A stretch of DNA of 64,000 bases from Schlegelella_A sp036496385 (GCA_036496385.1 DASXLD010000071.1:40654-104653), one strand, 5' to 3'. Counted from the first letter of the stretch, positions 16,542-24,103 are shown. A program made the numbers and translations. Notes: a model not told the origin generated them from the sequence alone.

Positions 16542-18470
16542 TCAGCGATGATGCTCGAGCCTGGCCTTGAGGAATCCGCTCGCCGCGTAGCGGGTGACGC
16601 GGTCGTAGTAGCGCCGGGTCAGGCGATCCACCATCGCGCTGTAGGCGTCGACCAGCTCCGGGCGGATCGTGAAGAGGTCGTAGTTGACGACGACGTCGAC
16701 CCGCCTGCCGGCGGCGCCGACTGCGCGTGCGACTTCGACCTCGATGGCCTCGATGTCGAGTGCGTCATCGATCGCATGCCCCTCGAAATTGACGAACAGG
16801 ATGTTGCCGCTCTCGTCGTAGGTGATGCGCTCGGCGAGCGGCAGCGCCAGCATCCGCTCGCGCAAGTTCATCGGCGCGGCGTCGAACAGCGCCGCGTCCA
16901 TCAAGCGCAGGCCGGGGCTGATGGCCGGCGCGAAGTCCATCAGGTCGAGGATCTGGCGCTGGAGATCGATCCCCGGTGCGATCTCGATCAGCTCGAGGCC
17001 GCCGCCTTCGGCGAGCCGGAACACGCAGCGTTCGGTGACGTAGAGGACGCGTTGCCGGCGCGCGAGCGCACGCGTGCCGCTGAAGGTGCGGTGCTCGACC
17101 TCGCGCATGAATTTCATGCACTTGCCCTCGCTGTCGATCCGGACCTTGCCGTCGCTGACGTGGACTTGCAGCTCGCCGGTCGTGAAGGTACCGACGAACA
17201 CCACCTCGCGCGCCGCCTGGCTGATGTTGATGAAGCCGCCGGCGCCGGCGAGGCGGGGGCCGAACTTGCTGACGTTGAGGTTGCCCTCGGCGTCGGCCTG
17301 GGCGAGGCCGAGGATCGCGATGTCGAGGCCGCCGCCGTCGTAGAAATCGAACTGGCTCGGCTGGTCGATCACCGCCTGCGTGTTTACGGCGGCGCCGAAG
17401 TTGAGGCCGCTCGCCGGAATGCCGCCGATCACGCCGGGCTCGGCTGTCAGCGTCAGAAGGTCGAAGACGTGCTCCTCGGCGACCACGTCGGCGACGCCCT
17501 CGGGCATGCCGATGCCGAGGTTGACGACGGCGTTGCGTTTCAGCTCGAGCGCGGCGCGACGCGCGATCACCTTGCGCGCGCCCAGCGCCAATGGCGCGAA
17601 GCTGCTCATCGGCACTCGCATCTCGCCCGCGAACGCAGCGCTGTACTGGGTCGCGAAGGTCTGCATGTGGTGCTCGGGCCGCTCGGCGACGACGACGCAG
17701 TCGACCAGGACTCCGGGCACCTTGACCTGGCGCGGATTGAGCGAGCCGCGCTCGGCGAGCCGCTCGACCTGGGCGATGACGATGCCGCCGCTGTTGTGCG
17801 CCGCCATTGCGATTGCCAGCGACTCGAGCGTCAGCGCCTCGTGCTCCATGGTCAGGTTGCCGTCGCCGTCGGCGGTGGTCGCACGGATGATCCCGACCTG
17901 GATCGGGAACGCCTTGTAGAAGAGCACCTCCTCGCCGTCGATCTCGAGCAGGCGCACGAGGTCGTCGCGGGTCGCGGCGTTGACCTTGCCGCCACCGTGG
18001 CGCGGATCGACGAAGGTGCCGAGGCCGACCCGGCTGAGCGTCCCGGGTTTGCCTGCGGCGATGTCGCGAAACAGGTGCGAGATCACGCCTTGCGGCAGGT
18101 TGTAGGCCTCGATCTCGCCGCCGACCGCGAGCTCCTGCAGCTTGGGCACCAGCCCCCAGTGGCCGCCGACGACGCGCTTGACGAGCCCGCGATGGCCGAG
18201 ATGGTTGAGGCCGCGCGCCTTGCCGTCGCCCTGCCCCGCGGCGTAGACGAGCGTCAGCGCCCGCGGCGAGCCGACGCCGGTTGCCGCCTCGGCGGCGAGG
18301 AACCTCTGCTCGAGCGCCAGCGCAACGCCCTCGGCGAAGCCGATGCCGACGAAGCCGCTGGTCGCGACGGTGTCGCCGTCATGGATCAGGCGCACCGCCT
18401 CGGCGGCGCTGACGACTTTGTTGCGCGGCGCCGAGTGCGACCCGGCCGGAAAGGGCGCATGAAGCTGCAT
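16542..18470 (-). CDS. YdiF-type acetate/3-ketoacid CoA-transferase, fused alpha-beta
   Basis: 642 residues. Two family I CoA-transferase halves in one chain: the N-terminal half has VATSGFVGIGFAEGVA and RVGLGTFVDPRHGGGKVN; the C-terminal half has VVNLGIGMPEGVADVV and the catalytic Glu in LTLTAEPGVIGGIP. Such enzymes move CoA between acyl-CoAs and short acids. The gene is divergent from the pqqD-like operon with a 166-nt shared control region. The ATG at 18470 gives normal family length; in-frame sequence upstream is arginine-rich. No partner pathway genes lie beside it, so the natural substrate is unknown. Confidence 0.9.
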   Translation of the reverse strand: MQLHAPFPAGSHSAPRNKVVSAAEAVRLIHDGDTVATSGFVGIGFAEGVALALEQRFLAAEAATGVGSPRALTLVYAAGQGDGKARGLNHLGHRGLVKRVVGGHWGLVPKLQELAVGGEIEAYNLPQGVISHLFRDIAAGKPGTLSRVGLGTFVDPRHGGGKVNAATRDDLVRLLEIDGEEVLFYKAFPIQVGIIRATTADGDGNLTMEHEALTLESLAIAMAAHNSGGIVIAQVERLAERGSLNPRQVKVPGVLVDCVVVAERPEHHMQTFATQYSAAFAGEMRVPMSSFAPLALGARKVIARRAALELKRNAVVNLGIGMPEGVADVVAEEHVFDLLTLTAEPGVIGGIPASGLNFGAAVNTQAVIDQPSQFDFYDGGGLDIAILGLAQADAEGNLNVSKFGPRLAGAGGFINISQAAREVVFVGTFTTGELQVHVSDGKVRIDSEGKCMKFMREVEHRTFSGTRALARRQRVLYVTERCVFRLAEGGGLELIEIAPGIDLQRQILDLMDFAPAISPGLRLMDAALFDAAPMNLRERMLALPLAERITYDESGNILFVNFEGHAIDDALDIEAIEVEVARAVGAAGRRVDVVVNYDLFTIRPELVDAYSAMVDRLTRRYYDRVTRYAASGFLKARLEHHR

Positions 18471-18485
18471 GGCATCGGAAAGTGG

Positions 18486-18517
18486 GGCACAGCGTCGCTG
18501 CGACGCCCGACTGTGCC
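18486..18517. promoter_or_regulatory. Nested inverted repeat in the divergent CoA-transferase / pqqD-like region
   Basis: GGCACAG (18486-18492) pairs with CTGTGCC (18511-18517), and inside it GCGTCG-CTG-CGACGC (18492-18506) forms a second stem. It could be an operator or an RNA hairpin in the leader of the pqqD-like operon. No T-run follows, so it is not a typical terminator. Function unproven. Confidence 0.35.
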
Positions 18518-18636
18518 GCTCCGAAGGCCGGATGGCTACCGGGCGCACCCGCACTGACCGAGCGGCGAGGACCTCGACCGGTGCGGCGCCCGGCGGGCAC
18601 AATGAGGGCGTCCTGACATCGCGAGGAGCGCGACCC

Positions 18637-18885
18637 GTGCGATTGGCCCCCTACGTCAAGTTCCGTGAGGAGAATTTCGGCGGCGTCCTGTTCGAGACGC
18701 GCTCCGAGAAGGTCTACACGCTCAACCCGACCGCGACCGCCGTGATCCGGGAGATCGCGTGCGGCGACGCCGCCGGGATCGCGGCCCGCCTCAAGGACCG
18801 CTTCGCCGACCACGACGGCGCCATCGACCGCGAGACCGCCGCGTTCATCGCCGATCTCGTGGCGCGCGGCCTGCTCGCGGAGTGA
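18637..18885 (+). CDS. PqqD-like peptide chaperone (RiPP recognition element)
   Basis: 82 residues. The winged-helix pattern of PqqD/RRE proteins is clear: KFREENFGGVLFETRSEKVYTLNPTA, then alternating helices ending LVARGLLAE. PqqD-like proteins bind the leader of a precursor peptide and present it to radical SAM enzymes. The GTG at 18637 is chosen because AGGAG lies 8 nt upstream. First gene of the operon; 4 nt separate it from the first radical SAM gene. PQQ itself is unlikely since pqqB, pqqC and a canonical pqqE are absent here. Confidence 0.85.
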   Translation: MRLAPYVKFREENFGGVLFETRSEKVYTLNPTATAVIREIACGDAAGIAARLKDRFADHDGAIDRETAAFIADLVARGLLAE

Positions 18886-18889
18886 GAGC

Positions 18890-19846
18890 ATGACCGGCCC
18901 GGCCGCCGCCGAGGCGGAGGATCTGGCGGCGCCGCTCTACGTCGCCTGGCAGATCACCAACGAGTGCAACCTCGCCTGCCTGCACTGCATCGAAGAGAGC
19001 GGGCCGGGCAAGGCGTTCGCCGACGAGCTCGACCGCGAGCAGGTGTTCGCGGTCCTCGACCAGCTGCTCGAGCGCGAGGTGCCATACCTGTCGTTCTCCG
19101 GCGGCGAGCCGATGCTGCACCCGCACTTCTTCGACATGGTCGAGCACGTGTGCGCCGGCGGCGCGCAGCTCAAGATCGAGACCAACGCGCACTACCTCGA
19201 CCCGGCCAACGCGGCGCGCCTGAAGGCGCTCGGCGTCAAGGCCGTCCAGGTGAGCCTCGACGGCGCCTCGAGCGCGACCTTCGGGCGCATGCGCGTGCGC
19301 GGTGAGTTCGACCGCGTGCTCGATGGCGTGCGCAACCTCCGCGACGCCGGCGTGCCAATCGAGATCAACTTCTCGCCCGCGCGCTTCAACATGCACGAGA
19401 TCGCCGCGGTGGTCGACCTCGCCTTCGAGCTCGGCGCCTACAGCTTCTACACCGGCCGCACGATGTACACCGGCAACGCCGTCAAGGCGTGGCGCCACCT
19501 CGAGCCGTCCGAGGAGCAGTACACGGCGTTCTTCGACACGCTGCGCGCCAAGGCCGAGGAGTACCGCGGCCGCATGCGCGTGTACTACCACGAGGCCGGG
19601 CTGCTGGAGGAGCTGCGCTACCGCGTCCGCCATCCGGCCGCGCTCTTGATCGTGCTGCCGAACGGCCTCGTCAAGCTCATCAACGCGCTGCCGTTCGTGT
19701 GCGGCGATTTCCGGCGCGACTCGCTCGACGGCATCTGGGCGAACTTCCGCCGCGCCTGGCGCGACCCCCGCGTCGCCGGCTTCGTCGAGGAGCTCGCCGA
19801 GGATCCGGGCAAGACCCGCACGCTGCACCAATGGGTCCATCTCTGA
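18890..19846 (+). CDS. Radical SAM protein 1 of the pqqD-like operon, eroded SPASM domain
   Basis: 318 residues. The [4Fe-4S]/SAM motif is CNLACLHC (Cys about 27, 31, 34), followed by SFSGGEPMLHP (GGE motif for SAM) and LKIETNAHYL. The C-terminal part aligns with SPASM domains in shape (LPNGLVKLINALPFVCGDFRRDSLDGIW) but keeps only one of the usual cluster cysteines, so auxiliary Fe-S clusters are probably missing or altered. The best family match in style is PqqE/MftC-type peptide maturases. It overlaps the prenyltransferase start by 16 nt. The conserved lead-in APLYVAWQITN is shared with the two other radical SAM proteins of this operon. Confidence 0.9.
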   Translation: MTGPAAAEAEDLAAPLYVAWQITNECNLACLHCIEESGPGKAFADELDREQVFAVLDQLLEREVPYLSFSGGEPMLHPHFFDMVEHVCAGGAQLKIETNAHYLDPANAARLKALGVKAVQVSLDGASSATFGRMRVRGEFDRVLDGVRNLRDAGVPIEINFSPARFNMHEIAAVVDLAFELGAYSFYTGRTMYTGNAVKAWRHLEPSEEQYTAFFDTLRAKAEEYRGRMRVYYHEAGLLEELRYRVRHPAALLIVLPNGLVKLINALPFVCGDFRRDSLDGIWANFRRAWRDPRVAGFVEELAEDPGKTRTLHQWVHL

Positions 19847-20766
19847 ACGGCGCGGCGCTTGCCGCGCCGGCGGGATCGCGGTCGCTCTGGCAGCGCGTGC
19901 TCGCGGTGTGCAGTCTCGTGCGCTACCGCTTCTTCCTCTACGCGGGGCTGCTGCCGTATCTGCTCGGTGCCGCGTGGGCCTACGCCCAGGTCGGCGTGTT
20001 CGACACCGCGCTGTTCCTCAGCGGGCTCGCCGGTGTCGTGCTCGCGGTCGTCGGCGTCGAGGCGTTCAACGAGTACTTCGATTCGCGCATGGGCACCGAC
20101 CGGGTCTTCAACCCGGCCGACCTGCCACCGATGTCGGACGCCGTGCTCTGGCTCGGCATCGCCGCGTTCGCGGGTGCGCTCGCGGTCGGCATCCACCTCA
20201 CGTTGCGCGGCGGCTGGCCGATCCTCGCTTTCGCGCTGCTCGGCGGCATGGCCGCGATCTTCTACGTCGCGCCGCCGATCCGCTGGGCCTATCGCGGCCT
20301 CGGCGAGCTCGTCATCGCGCTCTCGTACGGGCCCTGGATGGTGCTCGGCAGCCTCTACCTGCACGCACGCGCGGTGTCGTGGCCGGCGCTGGTCGTGTCG
20401 CTCGTGCCGGGCTGCCTGATCATGGGCCTCGCGGTGGTCAACGCGATCCCCGATTTCCACCAGGACCGTCTGGTCGGCAAGCGCAACCTCGTCGTGCGGC
20501 TCGGGCGTCGTCGGGCGGTGACGCTCTACGTCGCTCTCGCGGCGGCCGGACTCGCGGTGGTGCCGATCGGCGTTGCCGCGGGTGTGCTGCCGTGGCCGTG
20601 CCTCGCCGCGCTGCTCGCGCTGCCGCTGCTGGTGCAGAGCGCCCGGGTCGCGCGCGCCACGTACGAGACGCCGCGCGCCTTCGTCCCCGCAGTGCGCCAG
20701 ATCGTCGCGTGCTATCTCGTCGCCGTGCTGCTGCTGACCGCCGGCCTGCTGGTGTCGGCCGCATGA
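19831..20766 (+). CDS. MenA/UbiA-type membrane prenyltransferase
   Basis: 311 residues with 8-9 predicted membrane helices. The first aspartate-rich motif is NEYFDSRMGTD (about residues 76-86); the second is NAIPDFHQDRLVGKRNLVVRLG (about 204-225), which matches the D-x-x-x-D...GK-x-(N/T)L pattern of MenA better than UbiA. It also has the MenA-like YRGLGELVIALSYGP stretch. These enzymes attach a polyprenyl chain to an aromatic acceptor such as dihydroxynaphthoate. No other menaquinone gene is nearby, and the gene is locked inside a peptide-maturation operon (16-nt overlap upstream, ATGA overlap downstream). The acceptor is therefore likely to be the operon product; that is inference. Confidence 0.9.
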   Translation: MGPSLNGAALAAPAGSRSLWQRVLAVCSLVRYRFFLYAGLLPYLLGAAWAYAQVGVFDTALFLSGLAGVVLAVVGVEAFNEYFDSRMGTDRVFNPADLPPMSDAVLWLGIAAFAGALAVGIHLTLRGGWPILAFALLGGMAAIFYVAPPIRWAYRGLGELVIALSYGPWMVLGSLYLHARAVSWPALVVSLVPGCLIMGLAVVNAIPDFHQDRLVGKRNLVVRLGRRRAVTLYVALAAAGLAVVPIGVAAGVLPWPCLAALLALPLLVQSARVARATYETPRAFVPAVRQIVACYLVAVLLLTAGLLVSAA

Positions 20767-21755
20767 GCACAGCCGTCGAGCCCCGCATCGCGGAGCTCGG
20801 CGCGCCGCTCTTCGTCTCCTGGCAGATCACGCGCGACTGCGACCTGTGTTGCCTGCACTGCTGCACCGAGTCCGCGCCCGGCAAGCGCATGAGCGACGAG
20901 CTCGATGCCGACGAGGCGATGGCGGTCGCCGACCAGATCGTCGCGCTCGGCGTGCCGTACGTGATGCTGTGCGGCGGCGAGCCGCTCGTCGTGCCCCACT
21001 TCCTCGCCCTCGCCGAACGGCTCGGCGATGGCGGCGTGCAACTGAAGATCGAGACCAATGGGCAGCGCTTCGACGAAACCATCGCCGCGCGTCTGGCGCG
21101 GCTGCCGATCCGGTCGGTCCAGATCAGCCTCGACGGCGACACGCAGGAGACCTATGGGCACCAGCGCGTCGGCGGGTCGCTCGCCGCGGCGCACGCGGCG
21201 TGCCGCGCCGTGCGCGCCGCCGGCATGCCGCTCGAGATCACCTTCGCGCCGACGCGCCTCAACCTGCACGAGGCCGAGGCCGTCATCGAGCGCGCGCGGT
21301 CGCTCGGCGCGTTTCGCTTCAACTCCGGCCGCCTGATGCGCCTCGGGACCGCGGCCCGCCAGTGGAGTCGGCTCGAGGTGGCCGAGGGTGAATGGGCGCG
21401 CTTTCGCGCGTTGCTCGACCGCGAGGCGGAACGCCTCGCGGGCGAGATGGAGCTCTGCTACGAGCCGTTCGAGATCGGCGACGGGCTCGCCGCCAGCCTG
21501 GCGAGCCCTCCCGCCACGCTGCTCGTACTGCCGAACGGCTGGGTCAAGGTCGCGGCGGCGCTCCCGCACGTCTGTGCCGATCTTCGCCGCGACCGGCTCG
21601 AAGAAGCGTGGCGTGCCTATCGCAGCGCGTGGCGCGGTGCTACAGTGACCGAGGCGGCGCAGCGTGCGGCTTCCGATCCAGCGCAGCTCGTCAAGGCGAA
21701 CCGCTGGCAGGTCTTGCCGCCGGTGGTGCAAAGCTCAACCAGGGAGAGTCCATGA
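20763..21755 (+). CDS. Radical SAM protein 2 of the pqqD-like operon, eroded SPASM domain
   Basis: 330 residues. Radical SAM motif CDLCCLHC (about residues 26-33), GGEP motif in VMLCGGEPLVVPH, and LKIETNGQRF. The C-terminal SPASM-like part (LPNGWVKVAAALPHVCADLRRDRLEEAW) again keeps a single cysteine. It is a diverged paralogue of the proteins at 18890 and 21904 and shares APLFVSWQIT. It starts inside the prenyltransferase stop (ATGA) and ends overlapping the ATG of the small peptide, so peptide translation is coupled to it. It probably acts on the peptide, but which residue it changes cannot be read. Confidence 0.9.
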   Translation: MSTAVEPRIAELGAPLFVSWQITRDCDLCCLHCCTESAPGKRMSDELDADEAMAVADQIVALGVPYVMLCGGEPLVVPHFLALAERLGDGGVQLKIETNGQRFDETIAARLARLPIRSVQISLDGDTQETYGHQRVGGSLAAAHAACRAVRAAGMPLEITFAPTRLNLHEAEAVIERARSLGAFRFNSGRLMRLGTAARQWSRLEVAEGEWARFRALLDREAERLAGEMELCYEPFEIGDGLAASLASPPATLLVLPNGWVKVAAALPHVCADLRRDRLEEAWRAYRSAWRGATVTEAAQRAASDPAQLVKANRWQVLPPVVQSSTRESP

Positions 21756-21907
21756 GCGAACCGAATCAGACGATCGAGCCCGCCAAGGGCACGCAGCAGG
21801 CCAAGAAGGTCACCCCCACGCCGCCCGACAAGCCGGTCTGGGAAACCCCCAGGCTCGAAGACGTCTCCGAGCAGGTCATGGCCCAGCCCTACATCCGCTT
21901 CACCTGA
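21752..21907 (+). CDS. 51-residue putative RiPP precursor peptide
   Basis: The product has a low-complexity Lys/Thr/Pro-rich N-terminus, then a leader-like motif W30-x-x-P33-x-L35-x-x-V38 and an ending of Q45-P46-Y47-I48-R49-F50-T51. The W/Y-x-x-P-x-L pattern resembles leader elements bound by PqqD/RRE domains, and the tail offers Tyr47, Glu40 and Phe50 as possible radical SAM targets; PqqA uses a Glu and a Tyr. It has a strong ribosome site (AGGGAGAG, 21741-21748), fitting a precursor needed in excess. It lies between two radical SAM genes. No peptidase or exporter lies in the operon. The precursor role is inferred. Confidence 0.8.
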   Translation: MSEPNQTIEPAKGTQQAKKVTPTPPDKPVWETPRLEDVSEQVMAQPYIRFT

Positions 21908-22884
21908 AGCCTGCCTCGAACCCGACCCGGGGGCGCTCGGTCGATGACTACGAAGCGCCCCTTTTTCTTGCCTGGCAGCTGACCAACCGCTGCAGCGCGC
22001 GCTGCCTCGCGTGCTGCGAGGAATCGGGTCCCGACCGGGCCTGGCGCGATGAGCTGACGCCTCGCGAGGCGCTCGATCTCGCCACCGCGATCGCCGATGC
22101 CGGGATCGCGTACGTCGCCTTCGGCGGCGGCGAGCCGCTCGGCGCGCCGCATGCCTGGGACCTTTTCGAGCGGCTCGCGGATCGCGACGTCGCCCTCAAG
22201 CTCGAGACCGACGGCAGCCGCATCGATGCGTCGGCCGCCGACCGCCTCGTCGAGCTGGCCGTCGACTGCGTGCAGATCTCGGTCGACGGTGCCACCCCCG
22301 CGACCCACGAGCGCGTGCGTCCGGGCTCGAGCCATGCGGCCGCGATCGGAGCGATCGAGCGGCTGTCGGCGCGCGGGCATCCCGCGCAACTGGTGTTCGT
22401 GCCGACCCGCTTCAACCTGCACGAGATCGTCGCGGCGTTCGATCTCGCGGTCGCGCTCGGCTGCAGCGCGTTCGTCACCGGCCCGCTGATGCGCATCGGC
22501 CGCGCCGCTGCCGCGTGGGATCAGATCGGCTGCTCCGACGACGAGTGGCGGCGCGCGGTGGACGCGCTGCGCGAGCGCGCCGCGGCGAGCGGCTCGCGCA
22601 TGGCGCTCTCGGTCTACCCGTGGGACATCGTCACCGAGATGGAGACGCGGCTCGAGAGCCCGCAGGCCATGCTGCTGGTGGTGCCCGACGGCAAGGTCAA
22701 GCTGCTCAACGCCTTGCCCTTCGCGCCCGCGGACCTGCGCCGCGACTCGCTCGGGCAGGCATGGCGTGCCTATCGCGAAGCGTGGCGCGCGCCCGAGGTG
22801 CGCGACTTCGTGCGCCGCTGTCGCACCGAGCCGGCGCTGCTGCGCCACGCCAACGAAACCTGGCCGCTGCAGCGCGCGGCCTGA
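21904..22884 (+). CDS. Radical SAM protein 3 of the pqqD-like operon, no SPASM cysteines, apparent CTG start
   Basis: About 326 residues. The motif is CSARCLAC, with VAFGGGEPLGAPH and LKLETDGSRI. The SPASM-like tail (VPDGKVKLLNALPFAPADLRRDSLGQAW) has no cysteine at all. The frame has no ATG, GTG or TTG between a GTG at 21664 (inside radical SAM gene 2) and the catalytic core. The only plausible initiator is CTG 21904, which overlaps the precursor TGA (CTGA). That start gives 18 residues before PLF, close to the 15 in its two paralogues. DYEAPLFLAWQLTN aligns with the paralogues, so the frame is right and an indel in the C4T5 run is unlikely. Confidence 0.85.
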   Translation: MKPASNPTRGRSVDDYEAPLFLAWQLTNRCSARCLACCEESGPDRAWRDELTPREALDLATAIADAGIAYVAFGGGEPLGAPHAWDLFERLADRDVALKLETDGSRIDASAADRLVELAVDCVQISVDGATPATHERVRPGSSHAAAIGAIERLSARGHPAQLVFVPTRFNLHEIVAAFDLAVALGCSAFVTGPLMRIGRAAAAWDQIGCSDDEWRRAVDALRERAAASGSRMALSVYPWDIVTEMETRLESPQAMLLVVPDGKVKLLNALPFAPADLRRDSLGQAWRAYREAWRAPEVRDFVRRCRTEPALLRHANETWPLQRAA

Positions 22885-22950
22885 CGCCGGCTCGGCGCAC
22901 CAGCAGCGTCGACGCATAGCCTCGCCTTTCCTCGCGCGCACGCACTTCGT

Positions 22951-23388
22951 TCAACGGCTTTCCCTGCAAATGTCTTCGGCGCGCTTGACGAACGCGTCGA
23001 TCATCGATCGCGAGACGAAATCGACCGCCGGCCTGGCGAACTGGTCGAGCAGCCCGTCGGAGATCTCGTAGAAGACCTCGAACTCGACCTTGCATCCGTG
23101 GCCGCCGAGCGGTGTCAACCGCCAGTCGCCATCGAAGTGGCGGAACGGACCATCGACCATCCGCACCCGCAACCAATCCGGGCGGCGTTTGGCGTTGCGC
23201 GTGCGAAAGGAAAAGCGGATCTGCCGGTACGCGAAGTCGATCTTGCCGGCCACCCAATCGTCGCTGCGCTCGAGGATCGTCGCGCCGACGCACCAGGGCA
23301 GGAACTGCGGGTAGAACTCGGCCTGCTCGATCACGTCGAACATGCTCGCGGTCGGAAACGGGACGAGGACCGAGCGTCGGACTTCCAC
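22951..23388 (-). CDS. RatA/Coq10-like START-domain protein
   Basis: 145 residues. Polyketide cyclase/START fold of the Coq10/RatA family: VEVRRSVLVPFPTASMFDVIEQAEFYPQFLPWC at the N-terminus, then FSFRTRNAKR and EFEVFYEISDGLLDQFARPAVDFVSRSMIDAFVKRAEDI. Eukaryotic Coq10 binds ubiquinone and supports respiration; the E. coli homologue RatA has also been described as a ribosome-association toxin. The GTG at 23388 gives the usual length. It converges with the radical SAM operon (66 nt apart) and stands beside a quinol-oxidising cytochrome gene. It lacks the smpB neighbour that often accompanies ratA. Quinone handling is plausible, not shown. Confidence 0.85.
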   Translation of the reverse strand: MEVRRSVLVPFPTASMFDVIEQAEFYPQFLPWCVGATILERSDDWVAGKIDFAYRQIRFSFRTRNAKRRPDWLRVRMVDGPFRHFDGDWRLTPLGGHGCKVEFEVFYEISDGLLDQFARPAVDFVSRSMIDAFVKRAEDICRESR

Positions 23389-23479
23389 GGCTCGTTGTGC
23401 CTTCAGAGCCCGATCCGTTCGCGACCGTTCCGTGGGTGACCGGACGGCGCAACCGCGCGCGGGCCCGTTCGCCGACCGA

Positions 23480-24103
23480 CTACTTCGGCGGCTCGGCAGC
23501 CTTCTCCGCCGCCTTCGGCTCCTCGGGCTCCTTGTGCGCAACACCCGTGTGGCAGTCGATGCACGTCGCCTTGCCGGAGGCGAACTTCTTGTGCTGCTTG
23601 ACCGCGTCCTCCGACTGCTTCGCGCTGTCCATCGCCTGCGGGTCGTGACAACTGCGGCAGTTCTTGGAGTTGTCGGCCCGCATCTCGTCCCACACCATGT
23701 TGGCGAGCCGCCAGCGCTCGTGGTCGAACTTCTCCTGGGTCGAGATCGTGCCGCGCATCTCGGCATAGGCGTCGGCGATGCCTTTCTCCGTCTTGACGAT
23801 CAGCTTGGCCGGATAGTTGTGCGGGACGTGGCAGTCGACGCACATCGCGCGCACACCGACCCGGTTGTTGTAGTGCGACGACAGCTGATGCTCGGGGTAG
23901 ACGAACTTCTCGTGCGAATGGCACGTGGTGCCGCAGAAGTGGTCGGTGCCCGTAACGGCGACCGCGACCTGGGTGCCGATCACGCCGACGGCGCCAATCA
24001 CGAGCCCGACGGCGAGCAGCGCGAACACCGACCAGCGGGCCGATGGCGAGAAGAGCCAACGCAGCGCCCTGCGGATCGGCCCCGGAGGCTTTGCGTCGGC
24101 CAT
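23480..24103 (-). CDS. NapC/NirT/CymA-type membrane-anchored tetraheme cytochrome c
   Basis: 207 residues. One N-terminal membrane helix (about 24-48) without cleavage site, then a periplasmic domain with heme motifs CVDCH (88-92), CRSCH (149-153) and CIDCH (181-185). The first heme motif is atypical, C57-G-T-T-C61-H62, with three residues between the cysteines. NapC/CymA proteins oxidise menaquinol or ubiquinol in the inner membrane and feed periplasmic cytochromes. The tail is Lys/Pro/Glu-rich. The ribosome site is GGGGAGAG before ATG 24103. It follows the monoheme cytochrome gene by 15 nt, and both are divergent from the decaheme gene, giving a quinol-to-outer-membrane route. Confidence 0.92.
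   Translation of the reverse strand: MADAKPPGPIRRALRWLFSPSARWSVFALLAVGLVIGAVGVIGTQVAVAVTGTDHFCGTTCHSHEKFVYPEHQLSSHYNNRVGVRAMCVDCHVPHNYPAKLIVKTEKGIADAYAEMRGTISTQEKFDHERWRLANMVWDEMRADNSKNCRSCHDPQAMDSAKQSEDAVKQHKKFASGKATCIDCHTGVAHKEPEEPKAAEKAAEPPK

Noticed and set aside
21944..21970. A frameshift at the C4T5 run joining an ATG at 21944 to radical SAM protein 3
   Set aside because: The conserved residues DYEAPLF, shared with both paralogues, are encoded upstream of the run in the same frame as the core, so no shift is needed.
18637..22884. Reading the operon as PQQ biosynthesis
   Set aside because: No pqqB, pqqC or pqqF is present, the radical SAM proteins lack PqqE SPASM cysteines, and PQQ synthesis needs no prenyltransferase.
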